A stretch of 64,000 nt of DNA from Davidsoniella eucalypti (taxonomy: Eukaryota > Ascomycota > Sordariomycetes > Microascales > Ceratocystidaceae): positions 124,001 to 188,000 of the forward strand of contig RMBW01000033.1 of the NCBI GenBank assembly GCA_004009845.1, read 5' to 3'. Position numbers and translations under genes: made by a program. Below, one piece after another: positions 54,942-64,000 of the stretch. Positions within the stretch are counted from its first letter, which is position 1, and the number at the start of each line of letters is the position of its first letter. The notes under the pieces are model-generated. The model saw only the letters and a program-made list of their open reading frames with translations. It was not told the DNA's origin and did no database searches.

Positions 54942-57900
54942 ATGGGCAAACGACATGCCCGTGAACGAGAGGCGGACGCCTTGTTTCAAGATGGCCCAAT
55001 GTCCATCCGCAAGAAGCAGAAGATAGTGCACGAAGCGCCTACTTCGGAAGTCATAACGAGCAGCCGGCAGATCCGCATGCTGCTCGGCTTCGACCAAGAC
55101 GTCCGCAAGGCCCGCCACGGCCTACAGTCGGTCAAACTCTTTCTTGACGGCCTCAACACGCCCGGCCACGAAGCAAACACTCCCGACAATCACGAGATAC
55201 TGGCCGTCTTCCTCGAATCAACCCAGCCCCGGCCCGACGACGAAGACGCCTTCTATCTGCCCGAGATCTTCCAGACGTGGGCCAATGCCGTCCAGACGCA
55301 CAATGATGGCGTTCTATCGAGCGTTGCCGTTGTCTTGGCGCTGTTGCTACAGGTCATCTCGTCTGACCTAAGCCTAGTGCGCCATGCCATGGGAATCTGC
55401 GAGGCCCTCCTCCAAGACCGCCATCTCAAGCTTGTAGCGCGCAATCTGTCGTCTGACCCGTCCAAGGCCTTTGTTATCTCGCCTACACTGCGCCTGCTCA
55501 GGGAAATCATCAGCTTGGACGGAGGCGTCTTCGCTCGCCGTGTCTTCAGGGCCCGCCAATATACCCTCGCCGAGTTTGTGCGGAACCTCGAGGTCAAGCA
55601 GAGCACCGAGGGCGTTGAAGATATCACCAAGGCGTCGGTTCGCACTAATTCTATAAGGTTGTTCACTACCTTCTTGCGCTATCTGCCAGCCGACGATCGG
55701 AAGGAGCTTGTTCTGACTAGAGGGCTCATGTCGCACTTGACGTTCCTCTTGAAAGACGATGCTCCGTCTGTCCTGTCTGACCTACTAGAGAGCTTCACCA
55801 AATACTTCCTCTCAGACTCAAAAGTTCCAGCACATGTCAAATCGCTTGCCTTTTCCGCCAAGATCCTCTCTCGCCTGCTCAACCTTTATTCGTACGCCCA
55901 CGATGCCAACGAAGAGGTCACCATCGCAGACAAGATCCATAGCTTCCTGATGCTAGCCTGCACATCCAAGGGATCGGGCATCATGTTGAAGTCTGGTGGT
56001 CTATATCCCGAGGGCCTCGATGCCAGCACGATTACCTCGGGTCGTGACCGTGGCGATGTCATGGGCGTGGAGAGCCTATCGTGGATGGACCGCTACAAGA
56101 ACGATATTCCCGTTGTCAACTCTTCGCTGCTCGAGTTCACTCTTAAGCTTCGTCCGTGGGCCAATCTGAAGCATAGCAAGCTGCTCGTTGGCTGCTTTAG
56201 TGCATGTCCAGAGCTAGTGGCCGCCTATTTCCAGAAGCAGATTGCCTTCACTTTTGATCCCAAGCTCTCGATGACCTGGATCGGCTATGCCGCCTTCCTC
56301 TTCAACACAATTCAGCTGCCGCTTCCTGAGAACTTTGGCGACGCCTCTCGCCTAGCCGCCGATATCCCGCCACCATCGTCTATTCTTCTCGACAACATTC
56401 TGCCTCCTGCGCTGAACCAAAAGGTTCTTACACGCTGTCTCGATCCCAAGAGTGCCCTCGTGTCATTCTTCGCTACTCGGCTACTCGTCGTGGCCATGCA
56501 GAAACTGCAGGCTGCCGTAGCCATGCACCAGGGCGCTTCCGAGTCGCCTATCTGGCGCCATGCCCAACGCAAGTTCATCGATGACTTCTGCCACCGTATT
56601 CCCGACATGAAGGAGGTGATCCGGTCCTACAAAGCCATTTCCGTCGGGAACGTCCTCCACAGAGCGACAGCTAGCAACCTACTATCGATCTACTATAAAC
56701 ACATGCCTCAGGTGGCACTAGCCGCCAACTTTGACGCCTCGCCGCTTCTTATCAGCGCCCTCGGTCGTCTCGATGTAGAATTCGCCAGTCCTAGTGACAA
56801 GGCTCTTGCGTTAGTCGAGCTCGAGAATCTTCTCGAAATTGCCAGCCACTCGCCTGGCATGCGTTGGTTCGCCAAAACTGACGGGCTTACTACGTCTCCC
56901 TTTACCGCTCTGTTTCAGCTGTCCCAGAACAAATCACATGCATTCCATTCTTCCAAGCTAGAAGACGTTCTATCTTCCATTGCATCCGAACACCAAATAG
57001 TAGCCCAGTCTACTGGTCTTGGTCCCTTGATCGAAGCAATCAGAGACACGGAAAACTTCGGCAGCGAGCAGTGGGTAGCTCTAGACAATTGCATTCAAAG
57101 AGCGTCAGCTTCGCCCCTCAAATACATCGATCTACTATTCGAGTACCTGGGCAAGGATCTCAAGACTTCAAGCGACAAATTGAGTCTTCTCTTTGCCACC
57201 TTTGTCGAGCAAACGCCTCATATCAGCAAGAATTACAATGATAAGTCTCGTGCTATATTTGCCGATCTCATCTCTAAATATGCTTCGGCCTGTGTGGTTT
57301 CCGGTGAATCATTTGAGATGATCACAGGCCTATGTCAAAAGCTCAAGGATCTCCTACCTTCACTAGCACTTCCAGTGGCGCCAAAGAAGAGCAATAAGTC
57401 GCAAAAGGCCGACAAACCCGATATCAGCGCGGCGGATTCTATGGACATTGATGAACCCACTACGGAAGCTCTGGTGGCTACTGCAGACTACACCCTAGCA
57501 CTCCAAGGTATTACTGGCGATATCGAGGATATTGAAATTGATAACACTGCTTTGACGCGCTGGGTCAACAAGAGCCCTGAAGATTTGATCGACGATGGCA
57601 ATGCCGCCTCTGTCTTCAAGCTTCTGCTCTCCGAGCACACCAGTATTCGACGTGAGGCTCTAACAAATCTGCTCAAGATGGCAGCCAAGATCAAGGAGTC
57701 GCCGCATCCAGAGAATGAGCAGGTATGGCTACTTATTTCTGAGCTAGCTGAGTCATCCAAACATTTCGTATCGGAAGACAGCCCAGTTCCCTCTCAGTTT
57801 GTTGCTTTTGCTGTCCATGCCCTCCCGGTCATCAGCAACCCTCTTCATGCGCTATACCCTAAGATTAACCGTTTCCTGACCAAGGGGCCAATCTGGGCCC

Positions 57901-58334
57901 CTACCAAGCTCCCTGTCATCCATGACATCCTGCACGGCGAGCCCTCTGAAGACGATAAACTCTATGTCGAGCTGAGCTGGCTCATGTCGTATCTCCTGGA
58001 CAGCTTATATATCAAGGAGGACCTTGGCCTGTTCCATCGCAACAACTGGCTGGAAAAGATTCTTTGTGTGGCGTGTAATGCGAACCTCCGTGTTGGCCTG
58101 CGATCCAAGATACAAAAGATCATATACAAAATCACCTGCCTAGATGGCGGAAGTTCTATGCTGATTACCCGGTTCGGCATCGTTACTTGGCTCGAGACTC
58201 AGGAGTCCCAGATGAGCAAGAAGGAGGAGAGATTAATATACAAGGCCCTCATTCGACGTACATGGGAAACATGCAGCAAGGAGCATGTGGAAAAATGGAG
58301 TGGTGAAGGTGTGTCTCGGGTAACGAAGGTGTAG
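54942..58334 (+). CDS. URB1: nucleolar pre-ribosomal-associated protein 1 (ribosome biogenesis, Urb1/Npa1)
   Basis: 1130 residues in one exon, an almost wholly helical scaffold. The N-terminus is basic and nuclear (MGKRHARERE, then SIRKKQKI). The N-terminal Npa1 domain spans about residues 40-380 with recognisable segments such as YLPEIFQTWANAVQTHNDG, SSVAVVLALLLQVISSD and FARRVFRARQYTLAEFVRNL. A basic/acidic linker at about 805-830 (KKSNKSQKADKPD, then SMDIDEP) is followed by the C-terminal Urb1 domain, with LRVGLRSKIQKIIYKITCLD near the end. Known role in yeast: part of the Npa1 complex that compacts the early 60S pre-rRNA in the nucleolus together with Npa2, Dbp6, Nop8 and Rsa3. It is shorter than the ~1760-residue yeast protein but near the ~1100-1200 of filamentous fungi as I remember them. 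The start at 54942 is the first ATG of the frame. Confidence 0.9.
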   Translation: MGKRHAREREADALFQDGPMSIRKKQKIVHEAPTSEVITSSRQIRMLLGFDQDVRKARHGLQSVKLFLDGLNTPGHEANTPDNHEILAVFLESTQPRPDDEDAFYLPEIFQTWANAVQTHNDGVLSSVAVVLALLLQVISSDLSLVRHAMGICEALLQDRHLKLVARNLSSDPSKAFVISPTLRLLREIISLDGGVFARRVFRARQYTLAEFVRNLEVKQSTEGVEDITKASVRTNSIRLFTTFLRYLPADDRKELVLTRGLMSHLTFLLKDDAPSVLSDLLESFTKYFLSDSKVPAHVKSLAFSAKILSRLLNLYSYAHDANEEVTIADKIHSFLMLACTSKGSGIMLKSGGLYPEGLDASTITSGRDRGDVMGVESLSWMDRYKNDIPVVNSSLLEFTLKLRPWANLKHSKLLVGCFSACPELVAAYFQKQIAFTFDPKLSMTWIGYAAFLFNTIQLPLPENFGDASRLAADIPPPSSILLDNILPPALNQKVLTRCLDPKSALVSFFATRLLVVAMQKLQAAVAMHQGASESPIWRHAQRKFIDDFCHRIPDMKEVIRSYKAISVGNVLHRATASNLLSIYYKHMPQVALAANFDASPLLISALGRLDVEFASPSDKALALVELENLLEIASHSPGMRWFAKTDGLTTSPFTALFQLSQNKSHAFHSSKLEDVLSSIASEHQIVAQSTGLGPLIEAIRDTENFGSEQWVALDNCIQRASASPLKYIDLLFEYLGKDLKTSSDKLSLLFATFVEQTPHISKNYNDKSRAIFADLISKYASACVVSGESFEMITGLCQKLKDLLPSLALPVAPKKSNKSQKADKPDISAADSMDIDEPTTEALVATADYTLALQGITGDIEDIEIDNTALTRWVNKSPEDLIDDGNAASVFKLLLSEHTSIRREALTNLLKMAAKIKESPHPENEQVWLLISELAESSKHFVSEDSPVPSQFVAFAVHALPVISNPLHALYPKINRFLTKGPIWAPTKLPVIHDILHGEPSEDDKLYVELSWLMSYLLDSLYIKEDLGLFHRNNWLEKILCVACNANLRVGLRSKIQKIIYKITCLDGGSSMLITRFGIVTWLETQESQMSKKEERLIYKALIRRTWETCSKEHVEKWSGEGVSRVTKV

Positions 58335-60308
58335 AAACTATGTAACTACTACTATATTTTTCTTGGATTTCTGGAATTCTTTTTGTTGGAAACACGGCGC
58401 TAAGCATATAAAAAAAGCATCTTTTTATTTACCCGCTTGATACATAATAATATATCATTATCTACGTCACCTGATAAAAAGCTATTCTTTTTTTTTTTCT
58501 GATAAAATAAAATAAAATACACAATATACACAATACACAGCATCAACACTTTCTAGTATCAGGATCGTCATGTTGTTCTTGTTGTTTTGGAGATACCCTG
58601 TTATTTATAGTGTCACGTGACGACATAAATAACCCCACTGAATGGGCTATAACGTGGATGCTGTGAAGTAACGATCGAATATCATGGAGAAACCTTCCAA
58701 TATCAATGACAAACATATATTGTTTTTAGCACAGAATAACAGATCATCTCCATCCGCTATGCAAAGCGGCTAATAATGAGTTAACTGTAACCTAGGCCTT
58801 AGCAGTGTATTTTCTTTTCTTTTTTTTCTTTTTCCATATGCCCTGAAGCCGTCACAGACTGGGGGTGACTCCCCTAACAGAACAGACCACCTGAGAATAA
58901 AGAATCGTGTGTCAAAAATGGAAGGGTTCAAGGGCCCGGACAGCCATTGTTGTTACACGCACGGATATGAATTTTGATACTTTTTGTTAGTAGAATACAG
59001 ACATATTCTAGAAAAAAAAAGAACAGTAGAGGATAGACTGAAAGACTTCTATGTATGTATCAAAAAGCTTTGTACATCTGTATATTATCTTTTTTTTCTT
59101 TTTTCTTTCTTTTTTCCCCTTGTGCAAAGTCCTAAACTAGAGCTGAAACCCTGGGTGGATTCTTTTTTTTTTCTGCCCGAAGCAAGCTCCTCTTTCTAAC
59201 AATTGCTACAAACACCCACTAAACATTTTTACATTTTTAGCTGTTTGATTGTTAACTAACCAAGAGAGGGTTGATTGCATATGACTAGTTCTTTGTGATT
59301 TCAGGGTGTTTTATCTATTATTATACGAGAAACCTTCCAGCAATCAGTGACTTTAGATGTGTAGCTCCTGTGGTTCTTTTTTTATTGTGAATCTGGCGTT
59401 ATTTGTATGGTCGGTCTTAGCGTCTTGGTACATTATTCATACCTATAGTGATACCTACATGTGCCAGCTAGTCAGTGGTATGGCACAGCAGCAATAGAGC
59501 AATACAGCAGCATACATATAGAGCAACATAGCCCTATAGAAGCTGACCACCCTGCTATCTTCCTCTTATCCTAGCGCCTGTTCAATCCATCGAACCCATC
59601 CATCCCATCCAAATCAATCCAAAATCTAAAATCCATCCCTCTCTCCACAACTCGCTCAACCACCAAATCCAAAATCAACCAACTTCAACGTCTTTCGATC
59701 AACTCCTCTTCGTCAGCCTTCCTGCATAACTTGATATTTTCATTTCCATTTCACAAACTTTCGCTATCCTCTGCCATCCGACCATTTGACCCATCGCTGT
59801 CCGTCTGTCTTCCAATTGGATACCTTGCTTGGCTGGCCTATCTATTGCTCCTAGTCGAGTTGCTAGTGCCCATTCCATCCATTGTATTCTCTTCTGTTGC
59901 TTTTGTCTGCGTTGCCCGCCTTGCTTTGTTTTGCTTTGTTGCGACTTCACCTGCAGCTAGACGTTCGTTTCTAGACGTTCGTTGGTTGACATCATCGCCC
60001 GTCTTTGTTCGTACCGCTTACAATTACCACCATAACCATTGCTACCTCCATCACTGCTACTGCTGCTACTACTACTACAACCACCGCTACCTATCCATTG
60101 GCTACTAGCGTGCCTCTAGTAGGCCTCACCGTCTCCTGTCCTGCCCTATCCTGTGACCTGCTCCTCTTGAGATCTTTCTTTCCTGCATCAAGACAAGACC
60201 GCTTGGTGTTTTCCTTTTCCATTTGTGATATCCCCATCACACCAATACCGCCACTTTTGTCTAGCATCTCCCTTTTTCTTATAGAAATCCGCTAGACACC
60301 AATCAATC
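58335..60308. other. intergenic region and long C/T-rich 5' UTR of the eIF4E-binding protein gene
   Basis: The left part is the 3' flank of URB1, with A/T-rich homopolymers. From about 59560 to 60300 the sequence becomes C/T- and CA-rich (many CCATCC, TACTAC and similar words), typical of a long leader of a regulated fungal gene. The frames it contains lack domains. Confidence 0.45.
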
Positions 60309-63221
60309 ATGTATAGATACAAACATGACCTGCTGCTTTTCCTGCGGGACTCTCCATTATGTGTGAAGCCGAAATCGCTTCCGCCAGAGGACGAATGGAT
60401 GGGGTATGTCGAGCCGATATTCTTCTATCAATCAACCAAAGCTAACCTCTTATTTTCTATCATCCTTTGCTAGTCCGAGACAGGACCGTCGCCAGCTCGT
60501 CAAAACCCCAACTGACCGTACCAAGTTCGAACCCTCTGTACTAGACCCTGTTCGCCGCCAGCAAACCAATTCGTCCCGCAACAATAGTATGTCCATAGCT
60601 ACACCTCATAGTCACACACTACTTTAGGCTAGGAAGCTTCCCGTCCCTCCGCAACCACACATCAGACACCATATACCACTATCGCTCTTAGCATCCTGCC
60701 ATACAGATAACTAACCCACCTCGTCATAGACTCCGATGACCCAATCGGCCACTTCCGCTCTACTTTTGGCGCCTCCGCCCCCCGGTTGAACAAGTACACC
60801 GACTCAGACAAGCAACATGACCAAAATGACCGCATCTCCCATAACCGCACGAACACTGATACCGACACTGACCGCACCCGCGATTTCCGTGGGTTGAGAC
60901 GTCGCGATGACCAGGATGGCGAGGGCTGGAGCACTGTCCGCCCCCGCAAGAGCTTCGGAAACGAAGGCGCTGAGCGATTTAGTGGCCGTATGGGCGGTGG
61001 CGACCGGTTTTCCGAGCGTCGCACCCGTGACTCTGACCGTGAAGGTACCCAGTCTGGTCGAGAAGATGAAATCGAGATCCGTCCTCGTAACGCTGCTACC
61101 TTCAATTCCAAGACTAACAAGGATGGAACGTGGTTCCGTAATAACGCAACCGAGAACGTTCCTACCGGCCGCACCAACGAACGCCTTGACAAAGTCAAGA
61201 CAGCGAAGAGCTGGCGCGAACGTGATGAGAGTATCGAAGAACCTCCTAGTAACAACAACCACCGCAACTTTGAAAGACGTTGGGGCCGTGATAAAGATCA
61301 GCCGCAGCGTCAAGATCGCAACCCAGAGTGGATGGATGAGCCTTCAGGTGACGATGGAGGTAATCATAATGCTGAAGACTTCCGAAAGTTTATGGAAGCT
61401 ATGAAGAATGGCGACAAGAAACCACAACAGCAACCTTCTCAAAGTGAAGACAATCGGCCCCTGGAAGCTCCAGTGGAACATTCTGCTTCACCCCGGAATG
61501 TCGTGCCCAAGGTTGATCGTGGTCCCGACAAATTCTTCATGACGTTTGCCAGTGACAAGGCTGCTCCAACTACCGAGTCTGTCGAGGCTGCAAGTAAAGC
61601 CGGTGGTAAATCTAGATTCATGTCACTGTTCAATGCTGGTGGTGAAGAGGCAATGAAGCCAGAGCATTTGCAACATGGTCCGATGTCCGCCCCGATCCCC
61701 GGACACGCCCCCATTCCTGGTATGATCCCCGGCATGATCCCCGGCATGATTCCTGGTATGAGTCCGCCAATGCAAGGAGGTGCGCCACAGAGTTCGACTC
61801 CGACGAACTACGAAGAGCAGGCAAGATTTCAAGAGCTGTTGACCAAGCTGAAGATCACATCGAGTGCCACAGCTACCCCGCCCCCAGCTCCCGGTTTCCA
61901 GCCCCCGCCGCAGCCGCACTCACAGCCTCAGCAGCCACATCCGGGGATGCCTCTTCCGGACAACCGTCCGCGAAACGATTCTGGACCTAATATTGGGAAT
62001 GCACCCCCTCCCGTTTCAGGACCTGGCATGGAGCCTTACCGTCAATACGGTCGTGATCCCATGCTACCTCCCCAAGGTCAAGGCATGCACGAGATCATGA
62101 CCCCTCAGCCCATGATTGGCAATGTTCCTCCTTCGGTCCAACTTCTCCAGTCTATCGTCGGCAACCGGAGTGCGCAAAGTAGCCGCGTGGATCCTGCTGG
62201 TGGTCCTTCACAATCGAACAGCAACACTGAGTTCTTGATGAATCTCATGCGTAAGCAGCCTGAGACTCCTGTCGACCCTAGATTATCACAGCATCAACAA
62301 CAGCAGACTCCGTCGCAACAATCGCGCCCTGTACCACCACCGCAACAGCAGTCTGCGCCGCCTATGATGCAACAACAACCGCCTAAGCCCATGCATATGC
62401 CGTCTGGCCTACCCGGACTGACTGAGAGAGAGGAGTTTATGTTGCAACATCAAAGAATGCAACAACAACAACAACAGCAACAGCAGCAGCAACAACAACA
62501 ACAGCAACAGCAGCAGCAGCAACAACAACAACAACAACAACAGCAGCAGCAGCAGCAACAACAGCAACAACAACAGCAACATCAACAACAACCGCAGCAT
62601 GTGATTGGTCGTTCGGTGCCTCCTATGCCGCGTGGCATCCGTCCTCCTGGCTTCATGGATGATTTCCACCATGAAGTTGTAGATCCTCGCCAAGGTCCTC
62701 CTCAGCCCAACCAGATCATGCAACAACAGCAGCAGCAGCAACGCGGTATCCCGAACCTCGAGGGTATGCCCAATGTTCCTGGAGTCAACCCCAACCAGTG
62801 GATAGGCGGAGGTCCGCCTCCCAATCAACAACGGTCTATGATGCCGCCACCTGGTCTCGCACCCGGCATGCCTACCGGCGGGCCCGGACCCAACCGCAAC
62901 GCGCCCCCTCCTCCAGGAATGTTCCCGCCTAACTTCCCAATGCAAGGTTTCCCACCAGACGGCATGCCGCCAGGTGTAATTCCACCCAGCGGAATCCCTC
63001 CTCCGGGCGGTATCAATAACATGCCTCCATCTCGTAACATGATGGCCCCTCCTGGAATCTATGGCGGTGGTGCACCTTTGAATTTTTTCCCTCCACCACC
63101 AGGTATGGGATATGTTGGACCACCGGTACCTGAAGGTCCTTACGGACCTGGTCCTAACGGTCTGTATGATGCTCGAGGAATGCCCATGGGTGCTCCTCAA
63201 CGCGGTGCTTTCCCTCGTTGA
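60309..63221 (+). CDS. eIF4E-binding translation regulator (fungal Eap1/4E-T-like), glutamine- and proline-rich
   Basis: 899 residues from three exons: 60309-60403, 60474-60586 and 60730-63221. Introns of 70 and 143 bp both start GTATGT; the first has CTAAC before its TAG. Exon 1 encodes MYRYKHDLLLFLRDSPLC and then KPKSLPPEDEWMG. YKHDLLL fits the eIF4E-binding consensus Y-x4-L-hydrophobic, and the LRDSPL...KP..LP..EW continuation is typical of the fungal family. The rest is disordered: charged Arg/Asp repeats with an RPRKSFGNEGAERFSGR-type region (100-250), a GMIPGM repeat (~325), a run of exactly 40 Gln (~577-616), then Pro/Gly/Met-rich sequence. Relatives repress translation or promote mRNA decay by competing with eIF4G for eIF4E, and gather in P-bodies. 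An upstream coding exon cannot be excluded, but the motif normally lies close to the N-terminus. Confidence 0.88.
62460..62579 (+). repeat. 40-codon polyglutamine (CAA/CAG) tract
   Basis: Forty uninterrupted Gln codons mixing CAA and CAG, followed by a His and more Gln. The codon mixture slows slippage, which suggests the tract is tolerated or selected at the protein level. A second shorter Gln run follows at about 62718-62741. Confidence 0.95.
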
Positions 63222-63933
63222 AAAGAGAGGAAGTTGATTACCATGGGGATATTTTTTTTTAAAAGAACGGTAATTATCTACTTACCTTCTTTTTTTTTTC
63301 TTTTGATTTATATCTGGAAATACATACATAAACCATCACCATTACCATCCTCACAGCTCCTCTCTTCTTCCTTATTCTCCCCACCTTTTTTTTCTCTCTT
63401 AAAAATTCCAATTCATAAACAAGCACATAAGCTTAATTGTAATACATGTCTAGTAGACCGCTGGAGAGTCTTCTAAACTTTTGTATCAAATTTTTTATCT
63501 TGTCTTTGACCTTGATCTTGAATATAATAACGGTGAATTTGAATGAACAGGAAAAAAAAATAGAGCCTCATATTTTTTATATGTACATGTGAATTTTGGT
63601 AAAAACGTTCATGTTCAAACTTTGATATATAACAACTTGGGTTTCTTATAAGTGTTATCATTATTGTGAGCATGTATTTATCTGTATGTAGTTGTAAATT
63701 CACCGCCACGCTAACTTGGAAAAATCAAAATAAGACAACTTGAGATATCTTTCGCTAAGTATCATATCTAAGTTAATTCATCTTCTAAAAGTAAACGGAA
63801 ACAAAAACTACCCTCAATGAAAAAAAAAATTGTGAAAAAAGACTATGTTTCTAACGCTCCCGGTATCGCCACTTCGGTTCCTTCTTCATTTCCAACACCA
63901 ATATATAAAAGAAGATTAAAAAAAGGCATTGTT
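63222..63933. other. convergent 3' flanks at the right edge
   Basis: 3' UTRs of the eIF4E-binding protein gene and of the partial gene at the window edge. A/T-rich, with T and A runs. No gene seen. Confidence 0.5.
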
Positions 63934-64000
63934 CTACTTCTTGAAGAAGTGACGCTTCTTCTTCTCCTTATCCTTCTTTTTTTCATCTCCAGCAGATACG
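63934..64000 (-). CDS. 3' end of a further gene, cut by the window edge
   Basis: Reading leftward from the edge, one frame encodes VSAGDEKKKDKEKKKRHFFK and ends with a final K and TAG. The Lys/Glu-rich, clean end looks like the basic tail of a real protein rather than chance, but with only 22 residues the family cannot be named. It is convergent with the eIF4E-binding protein gene. Confidence 0.35.
   Translation of the reverse strand, partial: VSAGDEKKKDKEKKKRHFFKK

Noticed and set aside
60662..61313. Minus-strand frames opposite the Arg/Asp-rich region
   Set aside because: Shadows of the coding exon 60730-63221; Ser/Arg-rich without motifs.
62409..63200. 263-codon minus-strand frame with a long Leu run
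   Set aside because: Exact antisense shadow of the polyglutamine region of the eIF4E-binding protein gene.
1..64000. CRISPR arrays, rRNA genes, spliceosomal snRNAs, other tRNAs, secondary-metabolite clusters
   Set aside because: No regularly spaced repeats, no 5S or large rRNA signatures, no U1/U2/U4/U5/U6 core words, only one genuine B box, and no polyketide or peptide synthase coding sequence seen.

Overview
The window reads as a nuclear contig of a filamentous ascomycete (Pezizomycotina is the best guess). Five things point there. Short GT-AG introns, mostly 70-165 bp, carry CTAAC-type branch sites. One tRNA has a canonical nuclear intron next to the anticodon. The retroelements are Tad/I-type LINE remnants. 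Two large genes belong to fungal protein-kinase families (FunK1 and a coiled-coil/kinase-like family). A small membrane protein is of a kind I know only from Pezizomycotina. The species cannot be named from this sequence. Gene density is low, about ten confident protein genes in 64 kb, and the two LINE-like remnants I could read show no obvious RIP-type saturation with C-to-T changes.

Layout. 0.9-4.3 kb (-): NAD-dependent glutamate dehydrogenase. 4.5-17.9 kb: a long stretch with no convincing gene. 17.9-21.3 kb: kynureninase (+) convergent with an MFS transporter (-). 21.3-28.7 kb: another gene-poor stretch with simple repeats. 28.7-32.0 kb: a broken glutathione S-transferase gene, an intron-containing tRNA-Pro(CGG), and a 5'-truncated LINE lying just upstream of the tRNA gene. 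32.4-44.9 kb: an accessory island with a FunK1 kinase (+), an inositol monophosphatase (+), a small membrane protein (-), a coiled-coil/kinase-like protein (-) and LINE remnants on both sides of the latter. 46.4-51.7 kb (-): a membrane-anchored histidine acid phosphatase and a disordered fungal protein. 54.9-63.2 kb (+): the ribosome-biogenesis factor Urb1/Npa1 and an eIF4E-binding, glutamine-rich translation regulator. The last 67 bases hold the 3' end of one more gene.

How the parts relate. The housekeeping genes serve nitrogen and tryptophan catabolism (glutamate dehydrogenase, kynureninase), phosphate and inositol metabolism (acid phosphatase, inositol monophosphatase), ribosome assembly (Urb1) and translational control (eIF4E-binding protein). 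They are not an operon or an obvious metabolic cluster. The most distinctive part is the 28.7-44.9 kb island. Two unrelated kinase-type genes there each appear to join a restriction-endonuclease-like core (D...E-x-K or a variant) to a C-terminal kinase, both have A/T-ending codon use unlike the housekeeping genes, and both sit among retroelement debris and short direct repeats. This arrangement resembles the mobile nuclease/kinase effector families of eukaryotes, and it is the best candidate for an under-described system here.
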